Source: Acheta domesticus
Lineage: Eukaryota > Arthropoda > Insecta > Orthoptera > Gryllidae
Length of the DNA stretch: 64,000 bases
Direction of reading: 5' to 3'
Assembly (NCBI GenBank): GCA_031308135.1
Contig: JAHLJT010009419.1
Coordinates: forward strand, 66,957,723 to 67,021,722
Notes under the pieces: model-generated
Databases searched by the model: none
Told to the model about the DNA's origin: nothing
The model's input: only the letters and a program-made list of their open reading frames with translations
Shown: positions 21,301-35,058 of the stretch, in pieces
Position numbering within the stretch: position 1 is the stretch's first letter
Layout: every line of letters starts with the position of its first letter
Translations under genes and position numbers: made by a program

Positions 21301-24300
21301 ATGGGATCCAGTTAGGTTAATAACCAAATGTTAATGAACTGGCAAAGATAAAATTCTCTGAAAAAGATGTACTATTGAACAGATAGAAAATAAATTAAAT
21401 AAAAAACAAAGAATAATTTCGAAATTTATCAGCAAAACCTTTAGCAATTTTTAGAAATATTATTGCAATATCATGTGATATTATATATCTGCATTTATTT
21501 TCCCATTAATTCGCCTAAACTAATTGATAAAATCGTATCGAAAATGTTTTATCACCCTCTTACCTCCTCTGTATCATTCATTCCGATTTCAAACGTAATT
21601 TACGGAAGACAGATTTGACAAACCCATATCGCAGAAGAAAGTCAATGAAACCAATAACACGATAATATCCATCACAAAAAGTACCGTCGAAACATGGTAA
21701 TTAAATTCTCTCATTCAATCCGCACGCAAATCTGATCAACGGAGTTTTCATCGCGGCTCAATGAATTGATGGGGGAAGCAGGTGCGCTTCAAATTAGATT
21801 TACTCGGGTTAAAAAATTGACCCTCCAGTTTCCAGGTTTAATTAAAAGTGGAAGATAGCATCTACAAAATAATTTTCTGTCTCCCCTCCCGCAAACGAAC
21901 CAGGCAATGAAACTGTGCTTAATTTTGTTCATGTTTTATGACTGTGCATTTCCCTATAAATGTTGAAGATTGTATGGAGATGGGAGCTATAAGATAAAAA
22001 CTGACTAGTCGAGTGATAATTTTAATCTTAGGGTTAGCGGGAGGATAAACCGACCTACACAAACATCCATTAATGCACAGGCAGTTACTGGTTCTCGTAC
22101 ATGTAATAAAATTCATTTTCCAAAAATATGACACTTTCTTGAACTCATAAAAGCAACGCAACACATTAAAACAATATAAATTACTTGGGGATCCGGTTTC
22201 CTGTAGTCGAGAAGAGATGAATCTTCAGTTTTTTTATAATATGATTTTCTTCGCTTTAATTATGTAAAGTAAACTTTACAAGACTAAAATTCGTTACGTA
22301 ATATGAATTTGAACATAACAAGTGTTCTAATAATCACAGCCCCTCAGGAGTTAGTATTCACCTCAGTCTGTTTTCTTTTCCACAATAAATAGTCGAATTT
22401 AAATAAAAATTATTAGGCATTGAAAGTTTTACAAAGTGGATTGTAAGATATTCTTATCGTAACATCTTATTACAATATTCATTGGGTTATCAAACTCTAC
22501 TTAACGGCTTCGAATTCCAATCGCGTATTATAAGAAGATGGCTTACGATAATTCTCTTAGGCGTCTACCTAGATTTATTAGACATTTTGGCCTCATGGTA
22601 CTCTGGTTGAAAGTTGTGTCCTTAATCAATCAAGTTTAAATGTTAATATCTAGATTTTGGTTGTGTCAGATTCTGTCGCAACTCTTTAAAAATATCAACA
22701 ATAAGAGCCTCTTTTTACCAAAATCTAAATATTAACATTTACCAAAACCGTTGCGGCTGTGATTTCTTCTGCAAATGCCACAAGCTTTTCATTTCGACAT
22801 AAAAGCCTTCAACAGAAACGATCGTCGAGATATTTCTTTGTAGTCTGTAATGTTTGTTACAAGTTCACACACCTTATGAAGACTTGTGATTGTGCGGTAA
22901 TGTAATTGAAGACATTATTAATCAATAACATTTGAAACTCGGGTAAAACTCTCGAATCGAATTGCATGTTCTCGAAAACTTGACAATACCACGGGAATTT
23001 ATCGTATTTCTTAAATTAAATAAACAGAACATTCCCTTGCTCACTGGAACTCCATCTCGAGCACTTTTCCTCCAAATGGCATCTTCTTGAATTTCTTTCT
23101 CAGGACAGAAATTAGATTCTCTTACTCTTCAACGTCTACACGTATTCTGGATCAAGTATAAAATCAATAACAAGGTTTAACCGAAAGGAAGTTGTAAACA
23201 TAAAAACGTTTGTATTTCAAATTTGACCTGATAAAACTGACAGACATCCAAGAAATGATGTACTATTTATGTACAAAAAAGTGATCAAAGATAACTGAGG
23301 CCTTGAGAAGATAAGGGACTGTCTTTAGTGACATGGGTGCTGATTTTTCGATGTCTATAAATTTACCTCTCATTTTCAAGATCTTGAATGTTCTGAATTG
23401 TATTGTTTCTTGAAAGGAGCGTTGACGCTGTTTAAAACATGAATATAGTCTGAATAAAAGCACAAATTATTTTATCATATTTAAACTTGCTTCATTAGGT
23501 AAAAATGTTCTTTCTGGGATCACATTTCTACTTATAGTTTGATACAATTTTTCACTCATTAGCCTTTTATGTATTAACAGCTTTTTATAGCCTGCGTTTC
23601 TCGGTTCATTAAAATATTCCACACAAAATCAGTAAAACAAAAGCCCTTCAAAGTGCTATAAACGCAAAGATTAATAGAAGTTGGCCCGTGGCACATAGCT
23701 CTTTAGAAAAGCACATTTATTGACATTTATCCAGAACCATCTCTAGATAGATGGCTATTTCGAAGGTTTTTGGAACATGGATCTTTTAACTGTGCATTGG
23801 CACTGATTTAATAATATTGAGATGTATAAAACGTTTTCAGAATTGTTGGAACTTAGCTTTTGTGGCTTAGCAAGGTCATTAACTACTGGTTGTGATTGAA
23901 ACCGTAAATTGAAAATTATGAGGAATGAGATAGTTGTGATGAGTCAACTGCAGTAAATAACAAAATTTTCTTTAAAATATCATAAATTAATTTCGTATGT
24001 AACACCACAATATTTATTTATTTGTTTTAAGCTATATCGCCAACTGAAAACTAAGTTGTTATAACTCCACTTTTTTATAAAATCTGTTTTTCCTGTTTAT
24101 TTTTATTCCAAGATGGTTCCTGTTTCAGTTTTGTATTAAAAATACATTCTTTACGATAATGTTTTAAAAATTACTTTTATATTTTGTTCTAACTCTATTT
24201 TATAGCTTCTGGTTCATTCCAAATTGTGCTTACTCCTTCAACCTACGATTAGCCAATTACGTTGTGGTATGCGTAACCTAGACAGTGAGAGGCAAGTTAC

Positions 24301-27300
24301 AACAGAAGACTACTTTAGAACTCCAGTATATACATTATGTGAAACTCTGTGGATTATGCGAATTGAACTATAACATGAGTGATTTCAGCTTTTCAGACTA
24401 GGAACAAATTAATGTTTATTTCAACTTTTCAGATTTGTAATAAACAATTATCATTTTATAATTCACTGAGATTTGATATTGGTAAGAAACAAGGATATTG
24501 TGTAATATGATATAGGAATATTATCAGTCTGTGGGGCAATGCTAATGCTTTATGTGAGGCTTCTTTAGTAAGTAGTGAAAGAGATTCCACACTTACAAAT
24601 AATACCTTGTGGTCTGATACTCTCCCCTTCAGCAATAATAGGAGCTCTTATTACATGTCGACCAAAAAACGTTCTAAATTACATAAAATATTCTACGTGC
24701 TTATGACTATAAAATTGTACTAGATTAACGAATTTGAGTAGCATATCATACACTAAAGAGAAACATATTTTATTCACGGGATGCTCTGAAGATTTAATTA
24801 TAAAGTTTCCTTCTGTGAATTCCTTCTGTGACACATTTAGTTACCAATTCATTAACATCCAAGCAAAAAAGATGTAAAAAATGCGTTCTGTTGGTCCGAT
24901 GCCTACTCCAAAGCAAATCGCTGTCAAATTAGGTACATATGTAACTAAATCTCAAGTAATGAAGTTCCTACATTAAACTTTTTCCAGATCTGAAAAATAA
25001 TTTTCGAATTCAGTGCTAAAAATAGCTTACTATACATTAATTCTTTACATTACACATTTCTTGACAGACCTTAAAAAAGGTATAATATTACGTTGTTAAA
25101 ATCTGTAAGTCATTGTCCTAACGCCAACCATTTTCCTTCATTTGTCAAACTTAGAAAGAAATAATATTAGTGTTTCATAAAATAAGCATTTTCAAAGTTT
25201 GTTTCTTTCATTGAAACTTATCTTCACAACAATTGTATGTATTGAAATTTTTTTAGTATTAAAACGTCAAAGCGCTTTCTTGAAAATTTTACAAAAATGG
25301 AGTTAGAACAAAATGGTTCTAAGCAAGCAATGTATCAATTAAATAAATATTTTGATCATATGTTCAAATACTAGGATCATGTGCCAAAACAACGCTGCAT
25401 GCTTTCGTAATTTTTCGAATATTTCTCATTAGCCGTACCTAAATATATGCTCATTTTTTGCAGCAACAATGATTTCTTCCATGTTTATAATGAAACATCA
25501 AAATAACAAGGATCAAATTAAATATGCTATGGAAATATTTCTAAAATTCAGTAATGCATTTTGTTGAAATTTGATATGAACTCTCCCTTTTTTACGAATA
25601 TCAAATGAATTTGATTTCCGTACGGATATCAAATGTCTGATTCTATTATACTTTCAGACGCATAAATTGCTACGCTCATTAATCCCGTAAGAGGAGTGAA
25701 AGTTATTTTCTTCCGGGAGCTGGCGGTATTCCTCTGCCTTTGGAATGTGATTTCGTGATACCTCTCCAGACGAGACAAGTTCTAAGCTCCCGACTGATTT
25801 ACCGACATACTATATGATAGTGAAGTGCCTGCAAGTGTGTATGTGTGAGAGAAAGCGAGAAGGGAGAACCAGGGACAAAGAAGAGGAAGGAAAGATAGCG
25901 CACACTACATTGTCCGTTTATGAGGGTACTGCTCTGCAATTCTTCGCATTATATATTGAAGAAACCATGAAAAACTACCGATCAATGCAGCCATTCGCTA
26001 CAATTTTTTTCCAAACCACAGATTAATTTCATCTCGCTATAAATCTAATGTCAAAAACCTTTAGTATATTGTTTGTACGCGTTTGGTGTGGTCAATCACG
26101 TCGTTTAGCGATTTGAGATTTATGAGAAACCTGTGCGAGCATGAGCATATTTAATCCCTCTTTCAAATTTCTATGAGTGATGGAGTTTTGCCTAGTTCAA
26201 GATAATCCTTTCCGACAGCAAACGGTTTACTTAAAAGAATATGGAGCAATGTTCAGTTACTCATTGCCATAATCTTGCAGGAGCCATAAAGTTATTTTTA
26301 TTAATACAGTATACAGTACAATATATGGATTTGTAATTAATACCATTATGTTGCGCAATCCTTCTCTTATTGCATTATTACCTGAGAATAATAAATTGTC
26401 AATTTAAATATCTATATTAGAATGTTTGTGCCTATTGTAGAATTTGACGTGTTTGTTTTGACTGCCTAGTTTCTAAAGTTTATAGGTTTTCAAATTCACT
26501 GCTTAATGATGATAGATTAGTGATGATATAGTGGAGCAATGGTGAAATGAAAGGTAGGTAAACAGAATAATCTCGAGAACATTTTCATGATTTCTTTTTG
26601 CCCTTCTTAAATCCCACATAAATTTAATGTTTTAAACCCCGGTACCCTGTGAAGGATGACGAGCAGTGTCTGATTTATATGTATACTTTTGCTGGGAAAG
26701 AATCACTTACATACCCACATCGTACAACAACATCCAGGCAATTAATGTTCGTCAGTCCAACTCTAAATTTGCCATGGCTCTTCCCAAATCAGAATTCTAC
26801 TAGAATTTGACGTATTAGTTTTTATAAAGACCAACAATTCTTTCAATAACTTAACAAACTCTTTCTGATATTAAATTTTAAACTTAAGAAACAACAAAAG
26901 TCCCGCATTAAGATTGGTTGAGATTTCCAATTTTGAGATTTACATGTTCGCTTCAAACCCTCATAACTCTTGGACATCTCCCTCTCATCCATGCATCTCT
27001 ATATCCTCCTACCAGAACTGTACTCATAATTTATTAACACCTAGAGTTGTAAACCAATCTCGACTTACGGAAGAACTTATCCTAAAAGTATGTATCATGA
27101 TATACCTTCTAACCCTTGAAAGACAAATTTTGTCGAACGGAAAGCAGCACATTTGACAAACGGATTATGTTAAAGACTAAATATCCAAACACCGTGTGTC
27201 CGGAAGTGTCGATGCCCTTGAAGCGTCGAACTGAGCTGTTTGTTTGTTTTACTTGTTTGCAATGGCGGGGCACTTCAGTTTGATACATTGGTCTACTCCC

Positions 27301-27714
27301 GACGTTGGCTGATTTATGGGAATATTTTGTATGGGAAAATTTTACCTGGCACTCTACAGGGTCTTAGTACAGCCGGTAAATTTTGAGTTTCATATTTGTC
27401 GGCAGGGAACGCCTTATAGAACATCTCCGTAAACTTCGTTTCTGGAGATGGTGCTCGTCTAAGCAAATTTTCCGAGCATCCGATTAGGACGGGAATTACG
27501 CCAGAATTTTGCGAGATATTTTGTCAAAATTCTTTTATGTGAACATGCTGGCCCGGGATGCAACCCGCACTCCGAGGGTTGAGAGGCCGGTAGGCACAGC
27601 ACTGATCTCCCAAGGCGCACTGAATTAGACTGCGGCACTATAGGAAGAAGGAAATGTTTGCGTCCCCCTACCTTCTTTCGCTTAAATTTACTGTCCCATC
27701 CCAAGGTTTTTGTC
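18331..27714. other. Long AT-rich region without recognisable genes
   Basis: All reading frames are short (124 codons at most) and none matched a family I know. A somewhat GC-richer patch lies at 19600-19950 with no coding signature. A hairpin with 24-bp arms and one mismatch lies at 22638-22661 and 22717-22740. A degenerate SINE-like patch may lie at 27540-27630. No tRNA, rRNA or splice-structured gene was identified. Confidence 0.5.
22638..22740. repeat. Inverted repeat (24-bp arms)
   Basis: aaatgttaatatctagattt at 22638 pairs with its complement ending at 22740, with one mismatch over 24 bp and a 55-bp spacer. It could be a MITE remnant; no target duplication was found. Confidence 0.6.
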
Positions 27715-28230
27715 TTTTTCATTTATTTATCTAAGATCGCTTTATAACATCTAGATCATCAGTGACCCCTGTCATTGTACAATTGTACAGACAAACATAG
27801 TAATTACAATTTTACCAAAAATAAATATGCTAAACTTAATTACATTTTCAAAATTGTTATGTTTAATCTAATTAAAGTACTAATGCAATATTCATAGATA
27901 TATAACGCTATTCAGTTTTATAATTTCTAAGAATTTTACTGCTTTGGCACACCCGTCTGTCGAACTTAGCAATTATTTTATCGTTCCTTCCATTTTCATT
28001 TCTTTTCTTATATTATCTACATCAAAGCATTCAAGAATGAGGTGGGAGGTGAAGACTGCTGCACTACACTTTGGACAGGGTTCTGAATCAGACCTCTTGA
28101 ATAAATAGCAGAAATTGAAATTGAAATGACCTATCTTTAGTCTTGTAATTGCAACCTGTTCTGTCCTCTTAAAATGTTTTTGGAGTAGAGCTGGGTCAAA
28201 AATGGACCACCTTGGCCTTTATTTCACTGC
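27715..28230 (-). pseudogene. Jockey-clade non-LTR retrotransposon 3' end
   Basis: The minus strand from about 28199 reads RTEQVAITRLKIGH, then CPKCSAAVFTSHLILEC and, after one in-frame stop, CAKAVKFLEIIKLNS, ending with TGA at 27892-27894. This is the C-terminus of Jockey-type ORF2: the RxExVxxTRLRIGHT block, the CxxC...H(I/L)LxEC cysteine-histidine motif and the final hydrophobic helix. The 3' untranslated region contains gatgatctagatgtt (minus), a block frequent in Jockey 3' ends, and ends in an aaataaatgaaaaag-type tail near 27715. The upstream RT is absent. Confidence 0.75.
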
Positions 28231-31200
28231 TTCATGGTACTTATCTGCTTAGCATTTTGTGCATTAATTTCTTCGTTTGGTAAAGAGACGGCATTCTGTA
28301 CTAGCCCTCTACCAGAGAGAAGGGCTACTTCAATTTCCTGGCGTAATGTCTCGTTTCATACGAACCAGTGTGTTCTTATCGATAATTTTGTAAGCGTGTA
28401 TTTCACAACTGACGTATTATTACATATATTACATGTAAATCAATTATGCTTGAATGAACCCACACACGTTTCCGCATTCAATGTGTTCTTCAATACAAAA
28501 ATTAGCTATGTTATTTAGAAACACGATTACAGGGTATATTCTATTTAATTGCTTCTCTTAAATTTAATAAACACGAATACAAATTTCCTACTATGTCAAT
28601 TATGGCCATTCAAAACCAAGTTAAACCTCTGACACAATCTAGCACTTTCTCAACATGTGAGTGAAAGGCGCCTGTGCTAAACTGCAGTGAAAGAGACGAA
28701 GCAGATATTTGTTTTTATTTACCAGTTTTTCTCACACGAGATACTCACAGTGTCTCGGGCAATTCATTAATTGGTGCTGCTTTCCGGATATTGGAAATGT
28801 TTTTTTGTCGAAATGTTTGTTAATCAACGAGTTGAACAACTTGAAAATGGGAATGGCTCATCGGTCGGCTCTAAAGATAATAATAATCACAGGATAGGGA
28901 AAGAAGAATCACACGCGTCCTGGGTCCCGGAATTCCAGAATTCGCCGAAAAGGAAATCAGGAAAATCACAGAAATCCCTGATCAGAGCTGTCGGATTACG
29001 AATTTAATTTCGCCAGACTACACTAAGAATATACACATTTACATGCGTTACAGCACAGAATAACGGAAGTATTACAAATATCGTAAAATTGTTCTAAACT
29101 GAACATGTGTAAAGTATAATAATCTGATTAATATGAATTTTCAGTACTCTTATGGCTTACGCTTCTTACCGGCAGAGCGCTTCAGCTATGGATTTGATAA
29201 CTTTCCTTTTTGTTGTACGAATTATCTTTGGTGGGAACAACCAAAGAGTTTTACATTTCAGGGCGACGAAGGCATTTAACCCTATTAATTATGTATTTAG
29301 AAACACACGTAAAATACTAGAATTACTTATGTAACTTACAAATACACACAAATAACTCCGGTCGTAGCTTTTCGCAATTACATTCCACAAAAAATCGACA
29401 AAAAACGCTTCCGTAAAACTCTACGATAGGATATGAATCCACGAACTAAATTTAAAGTGGAATACAATGCAACATTAAAGAAGCAACACATCCACAACAT
29501 CAATTAATTATTAATAAATATTAAGAAGTAATTCCGTAATTAAATCAGTGTACAAAAATTGTGTAGAATATTCCCTTAATGAGTCTTTGAATACCAGCTT
29601 GAATCTTTAGCCTCGAGTAACTTTGTGTTCGGTCGCTCAATCGTCAACTCACCAGCACCACTTCAAATTGCATGGTTAATTGGAGAATTAAAAAGTAATC
29701 GGTACTAAACCGATTGCAATGATTGAAAGCGCGGTTAAATCGTCCAATCAATCGTTCCCACCACTACTCGTGAAGCTTATCAATTAAGAAGCATTGCGCA
29801 TTTCCCAGCAGTGAGGTCAACAAACCCTCAAGGTCCTCATGACGTGTTGAGATAATTTTAAAAGTGGCAAGTGTATTTGGTTTCACGTTGACTGTAGCTT
29901 TAGATAACTGAAAAGCTGACAAAACAGTTGGTGACAAAGAGTAATCTATTCAGAATATAATAAAAAAAACTGATTTTGGACCATTCGTTTACGAATAATT
30001 TACTGCCGTAAGATTTGTTTTACCATCTTCCTACACTTTTATTGTGTGTACAAATTTTGTAGTAAAATCCTTACATTTTAGAACCATGAGCTTTGCAACC
30101 TCGAATAAATTATTTTGGCCTTTTATAAAACCGTATAAGGATTTTTTTAAAAGGTTTCTCCTTCAACACTTTCTTTTCCTTGACTTCACGAAATTTGTAG
30201 CTTGAAATTCCAAAATGCACCTCAAAAAATATCCAAATTAATACAAAAGTCTATGCAAATTTGTAACCGTTAAAAAGTGTCAAATATCAGAAAGTATGCT
30301 CTGTTATCGTACCACTAGTTTTTAATTACGTTTTACGCCACTTAATGATTAAACCTTGATTAAAACTAGTGCATAATTTTGACAATTTTGGAAATGTTTT
30401 ACCATAAATTTCGTGAATGACTACAAAGTAATTTTTGATATTTCAAACCAAAGTACCAGGTGTTGTCCTTCTATTACCACATTTGTGTATTAGACAGAAT
30501 AGAGGCACCACTATCTTTCCTTTTGGATGGTGTAAAATGGAAGTAGTTTACTTGCTTCCCAATCTCGTTGCACTTTTTCCCGCTCCGCTCGAAGTTCCTG
30601 CCCCGGCGTCTACCCCCTCTCCGGGCACCGACCTTATCCCGCCCGCTTAACCATAACTCGACCTGTGCAATCACGCATATAGAACTAATGATCAACATTC
30701 ATTCTACTGGAACTAAATAAAAACATAAAATTACTACTAAAATAGAACCCTTATATTTAAGTATTAGTCGCATTTAAAATAAATATTTTATGTGAAAAAT
30801 AGCACTTAATAATAGTATATTTGCCACTAAAACAGTGAACGAAGGGCAGTGAAGCGTAACCCGGAAGTGGAGACAATTATAACAATTTTATATGACATAT
30901 TTTTCAGTTTCGCTACAATGAATCAGGACGTTTGTGAAAAAAGATGTTAGAAGGAAGAAAATAAAGATTATTTACTTACTTCAGAAAGATTTTAATCCCT
31001 ATACAGTATTTGAGTATCTCCTCTAGCGTGCATGCGTTTGGATGTGATTCCGTCTCTCACGGCTATCCCATGCACCAATCGAGACATATGAGGTGACATT
31101 CGACGCGTCTCGACCTCCTGATGGGGAACCCATAATTTCTTTTTGGGTCCGGCCACAAGATTCACAGTAATTTTTAAAAACGTTTTTTGGGGTTGATCCG

Positions 31201-31549
31201 TAGTTTAGGGTGGCACGGTTCCTTTGATTCCTTTTGTGATTCATTTCTTTGGCTCCTTTTAATAATAAAAAATGTGTGATTTAATGTAGTGGATGCAGCG
31301 CGGTGTGAGGTCCGTTCTGCGAAGCGACTACATACAGGGTCAGATCAGGTTTCAGGGGATTGTTTCGTAGGGGCAAATGAAAGGCAATGCACTTGTGTAC
31401 AAATTAAATTTAATTCTTGAAATATTGATTAGTTTTACAAGTAAATAGTTAGGCAGTAAGCCGGAGGACCAATGAATGTTTGTAATTAAAGGTTTCTTCT
31501 TTCTTGAAGTTTACACTTACAGTTTGATGACAGTACAGCAAGCACCAAC
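28231..31549. other. No gene seen
   Basis: AT-rich, with only short unmatched frames and no tandem repeat or inverted repeat of note. Confidence 0.55.
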
Positions 31550-31739
31550 CCAGGTCAGACGGCTGAGTGTGTGCGTGCCGTCCGTAGAAATGGGCTGCGG
31601 ATGTTACGGCTGGTAGGCTGGATGTCACCATGGGCGCGTACTCGCGTGCTGGAGCGGCCCGTACTGTTGATCGCGGCCTGCTGGCCGCGCCGATTGATTG
31701 CCGGAGCCTTGATAGGCAGAGCAAGGACAGCTGACTCGT

Positions 31740-32150
31740 TCGCAGGCTGTCCGACGAGTAGAGTAGTAGTTGTAGCAGCAGTAATAGTAGTTTGACGTAG
31801 AGTGACTGCGTAGAAGTAGCAGTGAGATTGACTGAAGAGTGACTGCGTAATAGTAGCAGTGAGATTGACTGAAGAGTGACTGCGTAATAGTAGCAGTGAG
31901 ATTGACTGAAGAATGACTGCGCAGTAGTAGAGTTTTGACGTAGAAGTGTGACTGCGTAGTTTCACATAGTAGTGAACAGAGCAGTAATTGTAGCAGCAGT
32001 ATAGTAGTTTGACTTAGAAGTGCCTGCGTAGTAGCAGCAGAGTAGAAATGACTTAGAAGTTTGACATAGCAGTTTCACATAGTAGAAATGACATTGAAGA
32101 AAATGACGTTGAAGTGCCTGCGTAGTAGCAGCGAAATTGACTGATAGTGA
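31740..32150. repeat. Short tandem repeats, including 37-bp x 3
   Basis: Three head-to-tail 37-bp units start at 31801, 31838 and 31875 (core agtgactgcgta..agtagcag, then tgagattgactgaag). They lie in a wider field of degenerate units built from 'tgactgcgtag' and 'tagcagcag' between 31740 and 32150. Minus-strand frames through this field are low-complexity Ser/Thr/Leu-rich and not convincing proteins. Confidence 0.8.
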
Positions 32151-32279
32151 CATAACAGTGGCGCTTGGGAGCGAAGTTGCCGTATTTATTGAAACGTATG
32201 TTTCTGAAAGCAGAGGAGGGAGAGTCACGTGACAATTGCAGCTAGCCTATGATGTACAGTGAGACGTAGTGTGCCACAA

Positions 32280-32680
32280 GAAATGCTCGCTATTCGTTGT
32301 TATGTTTTGAAGTGTGTCACGTGACTTGTGGCGGCACTGGCTGTGCCCGCGATGGCTGCATCTCATTAGCAAGGTTTGGTATTTTCTCACGGGAACCGCG
32401 ATGCTGGTTGAGAGAAAGGGGCGGTGAGGCGGGCGCGGTCGCGGTCGCGGGCGCGGGCGCGGGCGCGGCTGCCTAGCAGATGCGTTCGTTGTCGGCGAAT
32501 TCTAACGCCGGTATTGGAGCTGGAGGCACGTAGTTATATTTGGAATGTTTGTAAACATCTGACCGCCGAAGACTGAGAAAGAGGCAGGTAAACGGCTAAT
32601 GGCTTAAGGGCTGCGCGTCCGGCGCGCCGGCGCGGCGGTGGGTAAATGGCCTAAGCCCCTTCCCCGGCTGCAGTACAATA
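32280..32680. promoter_or_regulatory. CpG-rich island, possible promoter or first exon
   Basis: This is the most GC- and CpG-rich stretch of the window, with a hexamer-like run gcgggcgcgggcgcgggcgc near 32440-32465 in otherwise AT-rich DNA. Splice-donor-like sites follow on the plus strand (ggcag|gtaaac near 32588 and gtgg|gtaaat near 32640). No ORF inside is convincing. A CpG-island promoter with a non-coding first exon would explain it; a GC-rich tandem repeat is the alternative. Confidence 0.3.
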
Positions 32681-33539
32681 CGGGGTGCGCGGCGCTTCGG
32701 CGCTTGCGGCAAAGAGGGCTTGACGAGAATCGTTTTGTTCCCTGAACATCTGTGTTTCATTTCTTATGTTTTTGTATAAACGTGCTAGAGCCGTGAGAAA
32801 CTTTGGAGGTGGGGCAGCCGAAGAATGTTGGCCGCGCGGGGGAAAGACAATTTGAGGCTGCACCCTGCTGGCGAGTTTCCTTGTAATTGTTCGCGAGATT
32901 GAACATTTAAGAAGTAAAGAATGCATGCACTTGTGAAATAGAATGTATTTTAAATACATTAATTGCGTAGAAATGCAATTAATTGCATTAATTCCGTAAA
33001 GCCCATTGAAAGTGGTACTGATAAGTTAAATGTTTTATTTACTAGGGTTTGTGTTTACAAATTAGACTTTTAGAAATTATTTGAAACATATTTCATAACC
33101 ACTATTTTTGTCCGTATTGCGAGGTATAGAACATACATATATTCACTGAACGAAGGTCACTTATCTAGGCATATGTTATCATTTCATCAGTACTCCATTA
33201 AACTGAATGTATGTAAATGTGTAACTAAATGTTATGAAATGGCATCTTACATTTAGTTAGTTCATACAAAAGATTATGCACAGAAGTCATCGCAATTTAG
33301 ATTGACTAGGTAAATGTTGAATTATTTTTGTCAAATATTTTAAATAAAACTAGTTGAATTGCTAATAAATGTGTCTAGAAGTCTTGTAAGCAATATAATA
33401 GTTTAAACTGGCATACATTTTCTTTGAAAAAATAAACATTTGTTCACGAAGCTTAGTAAATAGTATGGTAATGTTAATAATTCCTTTTATTAATTAATGT
33501 ACTTAACGTCAAAAACAATTAAAAGCTTCGTGAGTCAAA
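32681..33539. other. No gene seen
   Basis: GC content falls back to the AT-rich background. Only short unmatched frames are present. Confidence 0.5.
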
Positions 33540-33895
33540 TTGCTTAAAATGACAATGAAGGTTTTCAAAAACTCAAAAGGTGAAAAAGATCTTCGAATTT
33601 GGAATTAATAGAAACGCTTAAACGCCATTTTCTTAAAAAACGGCTCAAATTTTTTCAAAGAAAATTGCTAATGAGAAACTACATTTTACTCTTCTTTAAT
33701 ATTCTTAAAATAATATTTCCGTTGTACTATTACGCAACCGGCAAATTACGAAAATCTAAAAAAAATGTACATTTAGCGGCGATAAATCGCAGCTGGCACG
33801 AATATGTGTCAAATCCGAATAGCTAGCCGAGAGCAAAGGAAATAAAAAACAAATACGGGAAAGTCTGTGCTATTCTGTTGCACCATTACTTCATT
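33540..33895 (+). repeat. Fragment of foldback-like family (3' end)
   Basis: Shares the ordered blocks aaacgccattttctt, ggcggcgataaatcgc-like and tagctagccgagagcaaagg, then gggaaagtctgtgc, with the 3' ends of units 2 (40160-40460) and 3 (45180-45515). The 5' part with the arm is absent. Confidence 0.65.
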
Positions 33896-34435
33896 TGTTC
33901 TTATACATTTAAGGTAGTGTGTTCGTCCTGTTGCTCTGCGGTACGCTGTGTTTAAACTCTATTTATTTTAATATCGATTTGAGGTGCTACAAAATTCGAT
34001 GAACCATTCAACCAATTTACTTTTTCTCAGGTTTGACTCTGCAACAAAATTTTAAGGGTGAAACCTTAGAGAACGGCACAATTATCTCCAGAATTTAACT
34101 ATGTACCAACTACAGGGATAGAAGTCGAATGATAATTTTCTCCCGATAAATTTATTTTCAATGACTATTTCACTCATGTCTGTCCGCGTCTTAAGTAGCC
34201 ACAGATTGGTAAGCACAGATATATTCAAATTAAACCAATCCCAGATGTTTATCGCCATCAGCTTGTTTACCTTTTTTTATCGCTGTAAAACCTTTGTTTA
34301 CCTTCTGAAGATAACGATAGCAATTGTTTCACCTCCAAAATAGCTTGTGTACATCAATATAATGTGACGTTTTGGTTATGTTTAAAACTCTGAAATAGAA
34401 TATAATATTAAAAATTCAGTTTCGAAAAACAGCGA
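33896..34435. other. No gene seen
   Basis: AT-rich with short unmatched frames. Confidence 0.5.
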
Positions 34436-34750
34436 AAGTAACAAAGAAAGCGTGTGGAAGCAATTTCAAGAATTTTGTGAAGAGAGAAAATACAAATGGA
34501 CAGCACAAACTACAAATGAGGAATTTACACATATTTTAGGTAATTAATATACGAAGATTAGATGGTGAAGAGTACAAAGAATATGCTGTCAAAACACTGT
34601 GGAACGTTACATCAAAAATTATTCAGGAAAATACTTTAATGAGTGCACACGTGTGTTCAATCCATTCGAAATTGACGAATTCCGCTGCCAATTCATCTTG
34701 TACATCTTCGATTTCAAATACTTACAAGGAAGGGCAAGACTTGGAAAACA
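34436..34750 (+). pseudogene. Possible Crypton-type (DUF3504-like) recombinase fragment
   Basis: Two frames joined near 34545 and 34600 give ESVWKQFQEFCEERKYK, then IRRLDGEEYKEYAVKTLW, then NPFEIDEFRCQF...FKYLQGRARLGKQ. The order (a 'W..F..FC' start, a 'RRxDGxEYxxxSxxxLW' block, then a 'Lxxx..LG.G'-type segment) resembles the N-terminal domain of Crypton-derived tyrosine recombinases and the DUF3504 proteins related to them. Catalytic residues lie further downstream in the family and are not present. The call rests on family resemblance read by eye and is weak. Confidence 0.3.
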
Positions 34751-35055
34751 ACTTCACACAACTTTAATGATTGTGCTTGTAATAAATGTTCTTTTAAGTA
34801 GCCTTGTTATTATTGTTGTTCGAAAGTTTTATTACCATAAAATTGAAACATATTTGAAATCATTTTCTGCATTAAACTGTTATTCAAATGTTACTTGATT
34901 TTAAGTTATTCCAGGAGGCAGTGATAAGTTGGAGCTGAATGAAACGTTTTCATTTTTCGGTTGTAATTTTGAGTAATATTTCCCTTTCTCGTAATTCCTG
35001 TGATTTAAATTATCCTTTCAAATCATGTAATGTGTATATTCGTGAAATAGTCACA
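34751..35055. other. No gene seen
   Basis: AT-rich stretch between the recombinase-like fragment and the palindrome. Confidence 0.5.
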
Positions 35056-35058
35056 CTA

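Noticed and set aside
31555..32235. Minus-strand Ser/Thr/Leu-rich frames
   Set aside because: They follow the short tandem repeats at 31740-32150 and look like low-complexity translation products.
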